A stretch of DNA of 64,000 nucleotides from Pempheris klunzingeri (taxonomy: Eukaryota > Chordata > Actinopteri > Acropomatiformes > Pempheridae): assembly GCF_042242105.1 (NCBI RefSeq), contig NC_092025.1:15767656-15831655 (forward strand), written 5' to 3'. The notes beneath the pieces were generated by a model that searched no databases, was not told where the DNA came from, and saw only the letters and a program-made list of their open reading frames with translations. The position numbers and the translations under genes are program-made. This document shows, piece after piece, positions 12,570-25,068 of this stretch (position 1 is the first letter of the stretch; every line of letters begins with the position of its first letter).

Positions 12570-13231
12570 GTAAGAAGTCTGTGTAGCCTCCGCGCTGCCA
12601 CAATTAATGCTTTTCCTCCTTTTTGTAGAGATTTTTAAACACGGCAGGATTTACGGTAGTAAAAAATACTTTATCGTAGCTCGTACCAGTGGCGGAGCTC
12701 AAGCTCAAGCAAACGTTTTTAATCAGTAGGATGAAACCACTAGCTTAGCATTAGCTAGCGTTAGCCACATCGTAAGTGTTTGCGTTTAACAAAATGGCCA
12801 GTAATGTCACTGTTTTTTTAAGCTAACTGTTGGTCGTGTAAGTGAACTTGGATCTGACCATACAACCAGTTTTATGATACCGTTACGGTTTGTGCGTCGT
12901 TTTTGTGGCTTCAGCTAGTTAAACTAGCAGGTACACCGACTGCCTCTAACTTCACGGTAGCTATTTTCGCCGCGAAAGCTAGCGGTTTATTAGCTTAGCC
13001 TATAAAACCTGATTAGCTAGCGCCAGTTAACAGATAGCAATGTCATGACGGCAAATCTTACTAACAATCTGACAAGATCATTAAAGATCACTACACCTGA
13101 CTGAACTCAACTATAATGAGCCACTTTGAATTTTGCCAAAACGCAAATTTTGTGTTGATATTCACCACGCAATGTTAAATATTTAGCATTACTCAAAGTA
13201 TCAAACTTAACCAAATTTCCTCTTTTTGCAG
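12570..13231 (+). other. rbm14: rbm14 intron 1, rich in GCTAGC-like motifs
   Basis: Intron between the inferred noncoding exon and the first coding exon, with a canonical acceptor (CTCTTTTTGCAG). CTAGC and TAGC motifs cluster near 12742-12770, 12913-12930, 12979-13000 and 13012-13025. No ORF of interest. Confidence 0.5.
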
Positions 13232-13250
13232 ATGTCTGGTTGATACAGAG

Positions 13251-16200
13251 ATGAGCGGTGAGAACGTGAAGTTGTTTGTGGGGAATCTTCCTTTAGATGC
13301 AACTCACGACGAGCTGACCAAGCTCTTTGCCCCATATGGAGAGATCAACACCTGCTCTTTGCTCAGACAGTATGCCTTTGTTACCCTGAAGGGAGAGGGG
13401 GCGGCAGACAGGTATTCAACTGCTCATCAACACTATTAGACATGAATGACTTTTATCTCTAGAAATATCCATGCATGTCAGGGGGATAAAGTTTCATGTG
13501 GATATTACATTTTATACACAAACATCTACTGAAGCGCAGAGTTAAAATGGTAATTCTTTCCACTTTTGCTCATCATGTGTAATTTTGAGTGCAGTAAGTT
13601 TCTAAATCTTACTATTCAGTTAAACCTGTTGTGTGTTAACAACTGTTGCTTCTACTATTAGCTTAATCCTGAGGACGTATGAATAGTAAAATGCATACAC
13701 ATGAAGTATTTTTAGGTAGAAAAAATAAACTACAGAAGTACATATACATTACAATATGCTAATGTTAATATGAAAAAAGCTGCAGAAAGGTGCATCAGTA
13801 TTGCATTATTATACATTTTATAAGTTACAAGCATATACATTCAAGCTTCAACCAGAGATTACTTTGATTGATTATTGGATTAGTTGTACGGTATGCTTTT
13901 CCAAGATGGCGGCTTCAAATGTCTTGTTTTGTCTACAAGCCAAAGGTATTCTGTTTACTGTCATATAATAAAGATAGTACTTGTATTTAAGACGCTGGAA
14001 TAATTTTAGACTTTGTCCTGATCTATGCTCATAATATTCTAATAGCAGCATGTCCTTTCTTATTGTCTTTGATAGAACAGCAGTAGCCTTTTTACAGCTG
14101 AAAAAACAACAAAACCTAGATTAGCTTTGAGTACTATTTTACACGACTAAAAGGCAACTAGAATTCTGATTGCAAAATGTCTGACAGACTACATTCAATC
14201 AGTCAATCAATCAATCAACCAATCTTTAAAATGTATATTGCACCAACAAATGTTATCTCAAGAAGTTTTCCATGAAAGAGCAGGTCTAGACCAAACTCTT
14301 TAATTAAGAGGCCCAACGATTCAAGAACAAAGTTAGAGAAGTTCATAAAGGTGTAAAGTTTGCATAACAGAACTGACAGGCCTGGTTGGTTTATATTTTG
14401 GGTTCTAAAGTTTATTTACAGGTTGTTGAATGAAATTTCCACTGAAATATAAATTCACAAGTAAAACAAAGAGACTGGTGTAATTTGGGAAATATTAGTT
14501 TAATCTTTTAGTTAATAGATTGTTGAATTCATTTTTTTCTACCTTAGCTAACATATCATCTGCTGTAGGCCTGATGCTTATGACAGATGTTTTTTGTTCC
14601 TACTCGCACAGGGCCATACGACATCTTGATGGCAAAGAGTACAGAGGCAGGCCCCTGGTGGTCGAGGAATCGCGTGCACGCCCACCTAACTCCACTAAAG
14701 TGTTTGTGGGTAACCTCAGCGCAACATGTTCAGCAGATGACTTGCATGGGCTGTTCTCAAGCTTTGGCAGAGTTTTAGACTGTGATAAAGTCAAAGGTGA
14801 GTTAGAAAGCCTTCCACTAACACTGTTAGTACAACCCAGATATATGTTCTTGTGAAATTTGAGTCAGACTTAAGATTTGAAGTTCTGATCTGTAATGAAA
14901 TAAAATGAGCAGGTTTGCACAAGTTCTGGTTTCTGGAAGAACAGATCTTGGTTGAATCTTTTCTCATTGCCAAACAAAAAGTGACAATGTAGTTTTGAAA
15001 TCAATGCCTTATGCTAACCCTGATCTCCCTGCTTTCTGTGTACTCTACAGCCAGATTATGCTCAAATGTTGGCTATGCGTTTGTGCATATGGAGAGGAAG
15101 GAGGATGCCATTGGAGCTATCGAGGCACTCAACGGGACCATGTACAAGGGTCGTCAGTTAGCCGTAGAGCTGTCCAAAGCCCAACCTTTGATCAACCAGC
15201 TTGTTTCAGGCGGAAATTCAGCCAACTCAGGTGTAATAGCAGATTGAGATAAAGTATACATTTGTGATGCGGATAAATAGTGTTTTGTTTATAATCAAAT
15301 GCCCCAGACAGCTCATGTCCATGTCCTCATCATGTTTTCTGCGTTTTTTCTCCCTGCAGGTGGCCGAGAGGGGCTTCTTCCAAGACCACCGCCGTCACTA
15401 GAGCATCACCAGAGTCAAGCAGCAGTATTAGCAGCAGCTGCAGCAGCCGCAGCTGGACTACCCATACAAGTGAGTTAGCTCTCTAGCAGGGCATCAACTA
15501 TCTCAGAAAACCTCCAACTTGTGATGTCTGGAAAACGAGGCAGCTGTGGAAAAAATGTAACACCCCATGAGTTTAAGAATTGGCACAGACATTTCCTAGT
15601 GGACTTATTTTCAGCCTTTTACAAACTAAATCGTGGTGTCTCATCTTACTTTGCAGGTTCAACAAAGTGTCCACAACTCATTCTACAACACCACTTCCTT
15701 TGACCCCACTTACGCTGCTCTGAAGGGCATTACAAGTGCTAAAGGAGCAGATGGGGTGATATACGGCGCTCTTGCCAGCCAGGTGTATGGAGCCGTTGCT
15801 GACCAGGTGTATCAAGATATGGCCAATCACAATCCTGGACCCACTGCCACTGTTGAAGAAGTAGAGCCACAGGGCGGACCAGATCCAACAACCCTTTTCG
15901 AGGCAGCGAGAGCAAAGTTCTTTCAGGAAGGACAGAAGGTCTTTTTATCCTTTATTTAAATAAAAATGTATAATGTTCTTCATGTATACTTTGGTGTTGT
16001 GCCTTAATGGATATTTACTGGCATATTTTGAATTAAAGGTTCTGGCAGAGCAGCAGGCAGGGAGAAAGGCATCAGCATCTACAGAAAATGAGCGGGACCG
16101 CAGTCCAATCAGGGGAAATCGAGCCCCCCTCCTGCCTGACCCTGTTCCAGGTTCCTTCGCTCAGATACGACCTAAACGCCGCGCCCTACTGCCGACACCA

Positions 16201-16961
16201 CCTGGAGCACCTGAGGAGCCTGCAGCTGCCACTAGCACCCCTGAGGGCTCAGATCCTGTTGCTAGGTACACATAACACATTTTGATTTAGGATAGAGACG
16301 GAAGATAAATGATCATGTTACGCCTGCTTCCAACTACTCGTATTGTAATAGCACTTGTCAATGAAGTGATTACAAAGATAAACATCCACATGGCTATTGA
16401 CATTATTTAAACTAATTTTGCTTTGTTTCTTCTCTCCTTTCCTCTTACCTCTTTGACTGTAAACTACACTCCAGGTCTTACTCAGAGTACTACCAGCAAA
16501 TGCATCAATATCAACAGTACCAACAGCAGTACCAGCAACAGTACCAATACCTCCAGTATGCCTACACCAATCCTCCCCCACCACCTCCTCCACCTCCACC
16601 AGCCACCACACAAGCACAGGACTCCACCACAGTCCCTCCACCCCCAGGGACATACTCAGCACCCCCAACTTATGCCGCATCGGGAGCCTACGCAGCGCCG
16701 GGGACATATGACACTTCGGGAAGTTACAACGCCTCGACAGGGAGCTACAGCGCATCATCTGGGATCTACGATGCCTCGTCAGGAAGTTATGACACATCTG
16801 GAGACTACGGGGCATCTGGAGCTTATGATTCATCGGGAGCTTATGCAGCAGCGGGAAGCTACTCCACATCCACACCGTATGAGCAGACACCCGCACACGG
16901 GCAACCCATGCCCCAGCGCCATGATTACCCTTACCACACGCCAGAACCCCCATATCGATAG
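13251..16961 (+). CDS. rbm14: RNA-binding protein 14, two RRMs and low-complexity tail (543 aa)
   Basis: Nuclear RNA-binding coactivator (CoAA/PSP2 family) associated with paraspeckles and splicing-coupled transcription. Exons: 13251-13411, 14612-14796, 15051-15230, 15360-15469, 15657-15938, 16039-16265, 16475-16961; 1632 nt in frame to TAG. RRM1 (about residues 6-73) begins KLFVGNL; RRM2 (about 83-155) has KVFVGNL and GYAFVHM. An Ala run lies near 198-206. After a block around KVLAEQQAGRK, residues 383-543 are low complexity: Gln/Tyr-rich, then a proline run, then about a dozen SG-x-Y or AS-x-Y units. Human RBM14 has the same plan with YG/YA repeats. The RRM pair best fits the fish rbm14a/b type; which paralogue cannot be told here. 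The sixth intron (15939-16038) is short with weak sites. Confidence 0.87.
13905..13995. repeat. Dispersed repeat fragment in rbm14 intron 2
   Basis: Shares an exact 22-base segment (13913-13934) with 47178-47199. Its text, including the part about a 'tttactgtcatat' stretch, matches a dispersed repeat I know as frequent in percomorph genomes. Class not determined. Confidence 0.6.
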
Positions 16962-19900
16962 TCCTACCCCCAAACACTTCTTCCACACTGCAGATGTGTG
17001 TGTGTGCGCGTGCGTGTGTATGCATGTGTATTTACATAAGGGACAGTTTAAAGAGGAAAACCATTGAGGGAGCAGGGTTGTAATTTGAATGTGCTTTAAA
17101 CCTGAAGCATCTCCACATTTAGCTTTCTCCATTATAACCTAGTCTCTAACTAGCTTGCCTGTCAGTTAATTGTTGAGTTGAGTGGGTGACTCGACAAGTC
17201 AACAAGGTCTTTGGAGATAAGTTGTGCAGCTAATATTGGAATATTCAGGCATTCACAGTTTCTGTGGTTTCTGGTTCCTTGTTGGATTTTAAAGAAGCTG
17301 AAGCGTTTCTTGAGACAAAGTTTGATTCACGGGCCAGAGTAGGATCTTACAGGAAGAAGCCTTTTGGATCAAGGCCTATTATATGCTCTACATAAAAAAT
17401 GCACAAAATGGATATTTTCATGAAAAACTGTGTAGCAAAATGCACAGTCCAAATTTCACGAGTTAATCATAAACTGCATTATGACTATGCATAGGCCATG
17501 GAATGAAAAACACTGCTAAATTATTAAATAACAAACATTTCATTTCCATTCAAACAGTACTGGTGTCCTGGCAAAAGGAGAAAACAAATATCTCATTCTG
17601 GCCTATTTTTACTTCTTTAAAAGAAAACTTTCTGCAGGCACATATGATAACAATTTCAAAATATACATCCAAAGCCAAACACTAGTGCTGGCGAAAGAAC
17701 ACCTTTGTGGAGTATGTAACAGGTCTTTGTCTAATTTAGCTGCATTGACCCTTTTGTAATAGCCAGACTGTTCATTCAGACATTTAACTGCCCGGTTAGT
17801 AATACATGTCGACCTGAAGAGAAAGCGGAACCGAAGGGGAAATTGGGTTTGAATGGTGCATTAGTCATGTTTTTGTTGCCTTTACTGAAGAACCTTCTTT
17901 GTATAAAGATTGGGAATGTTTGTTAATTGACCAGATTGTCTCATGCGTATGTTTCAGGCTGGTTTCACCGAGCTGACAGGTTTAGTGCTAATCAAGCACT
18001 TCCTACTCAAAGTGATGATTTTGCATTTTTGCCCCTCAAGTTTGGGTCATGAAAATCTTTGCTATGGCAGTAATCAGAACTCGACTTGTTGAAACTAAAG
18101 GTTAAGCATGTCACTTAGATTATGTTGCAGCCCCATTAACTCTGTAGCATAAAATGATTCTTTGTTTGTGTTTTGCCTGTTGGCATTAAAGGTTTTCTTG
18201 AGCCTAGATGTTGTTTTCAAGGTGTGAAGAGTGGCTACAAAGTAAATGTGTAGTCCACGCAGGCCTTCCTGTTTAATTGGGAGCGTTTGCTTATCATGTG
18301 ACGGATAATACCTGTCTGTTATTGGCATGTTTGAAGTTTCATAGTAAGGGGCGATAGCCATGTGTGAACATTTGACTTCAATGACAACAGCAAAAAATAT
18401 AGCAAAGTCTTCATCAATGAAATCGCAGTACATGACTTGGATGTTTGGCATAATTTTGGCATGGTTTAGTCATAAATTTGGCATAATTTAACTTTCATTT
18501 GCTTCCTTGCTTAGCCCAGGCTCTGTGTGTGTCGAGGTCTACACAAACGGTTCAAGATGAAACAAACCAAAGTCCCACTCAGGAGTTAAAGACCCTTTCA
18601 GAGTTTTTGGTCAAAGATCAGCGTTTGACTCTAAAACGTAATAACGGATTCTCTATATTATTTTGTAGTTATTCAAATTTCTTTCTTTCTATTTTAGTTT
18701 TGTGTTGAATTGCTATCGGAGCTTTCTGTGTGAAAAGGGAGCTGAACTCATCCCCATCCTTCTCTGATTTTAGATCATTCTCAGTTGAACCCAGGTTTGT
18801 GATATTTTTCAGGCTGAAGAGTTGTTTTTGTTGGTTTTGTACATATTTGAATTTATAAACGCCGGAGGAATGGCAGCAAGCCGTTTTGGCCAATTTCCAA
18901 TTCATTTTTTGACATTTTCTATCATTAGCATTTGTTCCAGTCTCATCAGCTGCTGTCATGCCTCTGCCCACATTGGAAACCATTGGCGACTGAGAGGGAA
19001 AGTTGAGCTAGTTTTCATACAAGAAAATTTACAATTTGGTACTTGTGTAAATACTTTAAAACATATTTTAAACCAAACAAGTAATGCCAACCAACATTTG
19101 GTTGAATGGTAAGATTGACTGTTAATATTAAGATAACGTGATTGTATCTCTTCCTGAACAGTTGGACACAGTGATTAGATTAAGTAGGACAGCTGAGTAG
19201 TTGTATTGTTAAAGAAAGAGGCGCTACCTGTTTGTGTGGCAGTTGCTGTAAAGGACTACCGTCATGGTCGTGTAGTGAGCGGTGGGTGTGTGAACCAAAC
19301 GTGCTGCAAAATCCAACATCGCATATGATTTGAAGTGAAAGAGAAAATAGTGATTCACCATTGAGCTGAGAGCAGTTACAAGTGTATTTTTTTTTTCCCC
19401 GCTATATGCTGTGCAGCGGCGTGTTGGTGATGTGCGTAGGATTATTGACTGGGTGGATATGAGGTGACGGTGCTGCAGGTGAATATGAAGGTTGTTCTGG
19501 ATTTAGCAATGGCTGCTGATTTTTTTTTTTCTTCTTTTTTTTTCCCGAGCACCAGTGAGAAAAGCCGATGACCTTTCCTCTTCCCTCTTCCGATCTCACC
19601 AGAAACACAAAATCATTTTGACACAGGATTACTGGCTTTCTCATATCACACCTAGACATCTCCACACTTCTATCTAGATGTATTTAACTTGGGTTCATTG
19701 CATTACTCATTTAAAGCAGACTATAAGTGCAAATGATACTAATGCACACTGATTCCACCTCTATTTTTTATATGACTTACAATAGTTGCTCCGTTCGTGA
19801 TTGTACCACACACTACTCACTCATCCTATTTCTCATCGCCACCTGAGTTGGTAGTGCTTTGCAAGGTTTAAGTGACACATAGCCTCTCTAAATTTCCACA

Positions 19901-20839
19901 TTATTCCACCTTCTCCATGTGAACTGTTAGTTGCATGCCTTGTTGTTGCTGCTGCTCCAGCCACCTTCTTCCTCTTGCTGATTATTGCAGCTAGAGTGGG
20001 AGGGAGCCAAACTGAGCCCTTGCCCTGGACGTACGCCACACGCAGCTGTAGCGTGGGATGGGGAAAACAGCAGCGTTAGGCCTGAAAATGCTGTGGACGA
20101 TGGGGTGTCCCCCCACTAAGGTAAACACTCAGACCACACACTCCTGCCCCTCCCCGAAACACGCGTACACACCCACAAACACACTCATATACACACACAC
20201 ACATACAGGTACACCGGTGTCCATACTCCTCATTCCTTACCTGTCTTCAGGGATTTTTATTTGTCAGGATTTCAGATTTTTTGGAAATGGATCCCCCATC
20301 TTTTTTAATGGGAGATGACCCTTTTTCCCTGCTTTTGATTTTCCTGATCATACCCCTACATTTTCCCCAAACATACTCTGCTCATACATTCCTGCTCCCA
20401 ACATACTGACCGCTCAAACGCCAGAGATTTGGAGGACACGCAAACCATCTTTTAGCCTAAATCAGAACCCCCCTCTGAAGCCGTCACGTTGTTAGTGCAT
20501 CCCGTGTCTAACAGCCTGTCATTCAAGAGTACCAGGCAATCACAGCCACAGCTGGACGTGGGACATTTAGGTAGGATGGGTTGTTTTCGTTTTTGTAAAT
20601 GCGCCCCTGGGGCCACTTCGGGGTTAAGTGCCTTGCTTAAGAGCACATCAGTAGGCCCTTCATTTCAGAGTTGAATAACGTGGCTCAGGATCGGTTGCTG
20701 GTTCAACGCTCGACTCCCCCTCTCCCCTAAAACAACGATTTTTGATGCCACATTCAACTTGTATGAATGACAATGAACACAATTATCATTTTGTTTTAAA
20801 TGACATTTTGTCCTATGTTCTTTGAAATGTTTAATTATC
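16962..20839 (+). other. rbm14: rbm14 3' UTR and downstream flank
   Basis: No coding region recognised. A purine/pyrimidine-alternating TG/CG run lies just after the stop (about 16994-17032) and a CA run near 20170-20210. How much of this is transcribed as 3' UTR is unknown; the first strong AATAAA is at 20840. Confidence 0.4.
20495..20730. repeat. Dispersed repeat with the conserved 'ttaagtgccttgcttaag' core
   Basis: The core near 20620-20645 and the following text up to the B-box-like 'ggttcaacgctcgactcc' match a short interspersed repeat domain that I recognise from many fish genomes. Only a degraded fragment is present; class is inferred. Confidence 0.5.
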
Positions 20840-20845
20840 AATAAA
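20840..20845 (+). terminator. rbm14: Candidate distal poly(A) signal for rbm14
   Basis: AATAAA on the plus strand, 3.9 kb after the rbm14 stop. It could end a long 3' UTR, but it lies just after a dispersed repeat and could be fortuitous. Confidence 0.3.
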
Positions 20846-21534
20846 TGAATTTCAACTGAACTATAACTTCTCTGTGTGAATATTTAAGGATATTACTCCT
20901 GGAGTATTACACTCATGAATACATGCTCAGGTGCCAGCAAATTAATATACTATGACTTTAAAGTGTTTATGGAGGAGTCACCAAATAACTTAAAGAGCTC
21001 AGCATCAGATGACGTTTTATTCCGATTTCTTCCAAAAACATCAACCTATGCTTTTCAAATAAAAACAAATAATTTGATAACAATCCAAACCTGTTGATAA
21101 TTCAATCACTTTGATATACAAAAAAAAGAAAATGAGAAGAAATTTGAAGGTATGGAACCTCACTCCCTGCTAACAAGACTTTTTCATGGACACTGCTGAG
21201 ATTCATGCCCTCAACAACAATGAACAGTTTACAGATGGACACTAGAGTTCAGAATGAGTGTAGTGAATGCCGTATATGCAATACTGAGAGTATACTGAGG
21301 TACTATAGTGAATGAGTAGGCCTATGTATGTAAATGGATGAAGGGTGGAGCGTAAAACTGCATAGACATCATGTGCCTTTCATTGGCATAATGACATGGA
21401 AATGCAGTTTCTGCCCTGTAACATGTAAGTCTGGTTTCCAGCTGCCAGATTAGTCAGTGAAGTAGCTTCAGTGATGATTATAAAGGTCTATTTTGTAGGG
21501 AGTTGAGTATCTGCTGACACTTGAGTCTGTATAT

Positions 21535-21740
21535 CAGTTTTTCAGGATCCTGCTCCTGGGGACGGGCCCACTGTCCTGCGTATTTTAGATGTTTCTCTGC
21601 TCCAACACGCCTGATTGAAATGATCGGCTTGTCATCAAACCCTGATAATGACATTAGTTTGAATCGGGTGTATTGGAGTGGAGGAAACGTCTAAAACGTG
21701 CAGGGAAGTGGGCGTCCAGGACCAGGTTTGGGAAACACTG
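21535..21740. mobile_element. hAT-like MITE, 206 bp, nearly full inverted repeat
   Basis: The two halves are reverse complements over about 90 bases each; the right end reads CAGTGTTTCCCAAACCTGGT inward and the left end is a decayed version starting CAG. Flanking 8-mers 21527-21534 (ctgtatat) and 21741-21748 (ccgtagat) agree at 6 of 8 positions, as expected for an old hAT target-site duplication. No coding capacity. A fragment of the same end occurs at 58879. Confidence 0.8.
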
Positions 21741-22483
21741 CCGTAGATTATGGTCCTGGGAGTCTTCAGCTGTGGAAAATACAAGACTGCAAGCGACCAA
21801 CTGTTCTATGTACGTCCTGATTTAGGTTCACCTTCTATGTCCTTTTTGTAAAGTTAGAGTGCAGGTAGAAGGATTGCGTACTATCTCGCATAGATTTTTC
21901 TCAAACTGCAAATTCTGAGAAACTCGTCTGAGGATGCTTTTTAGGAAATCCAACCCCAGATTCAATACTGTAATTTCTAGTTTGTCATATAGCTTTTATG
22001 ACATTTAGCAGGGGAGAGGGAAGTTGGGGAAGAGTGCTCTTGCTATATAATCTATATTCTACAAAAAATAAAGTGTACATACTATCGGACATGGGGCGTG
22101 CTACGGTTTGTTGGACACTTTACCCATCTGGGCTTTAACGGTGGGGTTAAAGACTGTCATTGATCTCAAAACCCCTTGTCCAGGTCTGTACACTTTTTGG
22201 CCTTGTTTGCCAAAACTGTCTCAAATATAAAGTTGAAGCGTCTTCCAAGCATGGTCTCAGGAAACCAGTCCATGCTTTAGAGGATGACTGCGAAAGAATA
22301 AGTCCAGTTGATGTCAATAGACGGGACAAGACTGGGCAAACACGTTAAAAACACCACACAACATGGACCAGACCAAACACATATTACAGTACTTTGACTT
22401 CCAATCACAACCTCCCATGATGCTGCTGGCATAGTATGAAAAAGGAGCGAGCATTCAAACACACGTATTGAAAATAGCAACGC

Positions 22484-22489
22484 TTTAAT
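22484..22489 (-). terminator. picalm: Candidate poly(A) signal of picalm
   Basis: TTTAAT on the plus strand gives ATTAAA on the minus strand. It lies 3.4 kb beyond the picalm stop codon, which fits the long picalm 3' UTR. The assignment is inferred. Confidence 0.4.
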
Positions 22490-25036
22490 AAAGAGCGATT
22501 TTACAAGACTGCAATGTCTAGCTAGCTAGGTGATGACTGGCATTGACATCCATGGTGTTTTACAAAGATGCAGTTATGGTAACTGGGTTTGAAGTTTGAT
22601 GGGTTACTTGCAAGTTGCATTTCTGCATGCGAGGCATCCTTCAAACAGTTACAGACCCTACATTGTAAAACAGTTGATTATGAATGTCAATGAACGTTCA
22701 TGTCAAGAGGTAAGTAAAAAATCTCATGGAGAAATTTCCTTAACATTTTCCAAACACACCGGTAAGTGAGAGTTCACACAATGGTCATGCTTTTACCGGG
22801 CACACAAGCCAATAAAAAGACGACACTTAATCATGCAAAAAAAAGACTTCTTTGTCTCGAAAAATAAAAGAACAAAAAAATCCTTTTGAGTTCTGATATC
22901 ATCCATCCGTAGTGACCTTGAATAAGAAGAAGCTGCGCTTTGATGATGACTTTGGTGCAAAAAAATGTTCCTGTTTCGAAGAGGACAGACCCTGTCCTGT
23001 CCACTTCCTCGATGAAGACACTCTTGGTATAGACCAGTTGTGATAGTTTACCCTTGATCCCCCCCCACCATCCCTCCCCAAACCCCACTCCCTTCCTCCT
23101 CAAGATGGACACAAACATCACAAACATCAAACCCACCCACCCACCCATCCCTGGATGATGACACCTTCAAAATACAACCATTCAAACACAGATACAGCAA
23201 TAAATTGTCCCACGTACAGTACGTCATCCAATGGGGCTTTGATCACTTTACAGAGAGAGCACGTCTAAAAACACATGAACGGCATTACCTATATACAGAG
23301 GACACAGTAACAGTCAGAGGTTGGCCCAGGATGGATCGAGCTGCGTCGTGGGAGTGAAGGACAATGAAAAGAGCATTCAGCTGACGGAGAAAGACAAACC
23401 ACTGGGAACGACGAGTGATGGAGGAGAGTGAAACGACAATTTTCCAAAGGAGATATCCAAATGTCAGCTGGCCTCTTAATTAGGTTAGAAACCTCAGAGA
23501 ACATCTGCCTGCTGGGCGACGGTTTCTAACAGTGAAGTCTTGCTCTGCTGGTAGTAGAGTCGTAGCTGCAGGGACGTTGGTTTTTTGCGTAGCTAGCGGT
23601 CACAGTTCAAGGTTGAATCATGACGATGCACCACCGTACAATTGCAATTCTCTGACGATTTTGTTTGGAATCACCAGCATGTGCAGCTCCAGCTGTTTGG
23701 AGAGGGTCGCCTTTGATTCGCTTTGAGATTCCAGGTCTGTTGACTTGGGGCTTCTTCTTTTTTTTGCGTTTTTCAGCAGATGAGTGATCCTAGAGCCACC
23801 TTAATTTGATGTTGGGTAGTACAGACTGAGACACGGTCACAATAATACTCACTGCTAGGTTAGTACACGCTACCAGCTCACTAGAGACCTTTCATCTCTA
23901 ACCGAGGAACATGACCCTGTTTATCTCTATGGGAAGGCATGTGCACACAAACACACATACAGTACATGTACATAGAACAGACACAATCAATAGAAAACGA
24001 CTTCATCCCCAATCAATTATTGCCCCTTTCAACTGTACATCCCAGCAATGATTTTAGGTTTTTGTGCAGCAGAGCGTTGTCCCCTCTTTGAAGGTTTGTG
24101 CTATATATATATATATCGTCTGTCTGTGGGTCTAACTTGACCTTGGATCTGCCAGAAAAGCCACATTAACATTTAACGTCTCATTAAAGCCCCCCGTCTC
24201 TGGCTGTCTGAATTAATCTGTATGTCGTCACTGCAGGCATTACTAGGTTTGTGATCGACAGACATTACCCTCAGTTGCTTTCCGACAGTCTGATCCTCAT
24301 TTGGCTGCTTTAGCTGACCTTTAGCTGTCCTGCCCATAAATGTTAACACTGCATTAACAAACCCCATCTGTGTTAGCAATGTCTTTAATTCCTCCAAGTA
24401 GAGGAGAGACATATGCCGCGATAATTATCCTTATCCAGTTTTTCTGGAGTGTAAAGGACTTCACAGGAGACTAAATTTGGACAGGATGAATGGTCAGGAC
24501 AGGGAGGACATCGTACAGTTGGGAGTTAGACCATTAACGATTGCCAGACTGAGATTCACCGCCTTGCTGATATCCTGTCACCTCTCTATCTGGCTCTCAG
24601 TGCATTTTTCACTACTTTTAGAGCAGTACGGGTACAACAAAACAGGAGTTGGATCAGGTTAAGAAACAAATAGAGAAAAATAAACCAGCTTTCTGTACAG
24701 AAACATGATGTAGACGCGCAAGAAGAACAACACTACAGCAGGGAACAGCTTCTAAACAGCCTACTGATGAGTGGGACAGACAGTAATGAGACTGCATGAT
24801 ATTGCACAGCTGTAGAGGAGCAAAAGAAAAAGAAAATGCACAGTGTGTACAGCACGTCCCCAAGTAGCAAAGTTAGTGTTAGAGGTTTGTTTACATCCAA
24901 ATGCAATGCCTGGGTCTGGCTCAGTGCTTTCATCAGTTAGTTCCAGTGCAGTAACACATTGGTACCTGGCAACACAGTAATGACATCAGGTACCAAGAGA
25001 GAGACACATACAGTACATACCCTACACAGCCACGTC

Positions 25037-25068
<32 letters not shown>

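Noticed and set aside
15939-16038. U12-type intron in rbm14
   Set aside because: TATCCTTT-like and CCTTAAT-like words are present, but the first is not at the intron start and the second is too far from the acceptor. A weak U2 intron fits better.
16318-17025. Long minus-strand ORF (235 codons) over the last rbm14 exon
   Set aside because: It is the antisense of the repetitive Tyr/Ser/Pro tail; low-complexity coding sequence opens other frames. No domain resemblance.
16423-17067. 214-codon plus-strand frame overlapping the rbm14 tail
   Set aside because: It begins in the intron and runs in another frame through the same repeats, giving His/Thr/Pro-rich nonsense. The rbm14 frame is supported by splice phases and family similarity.
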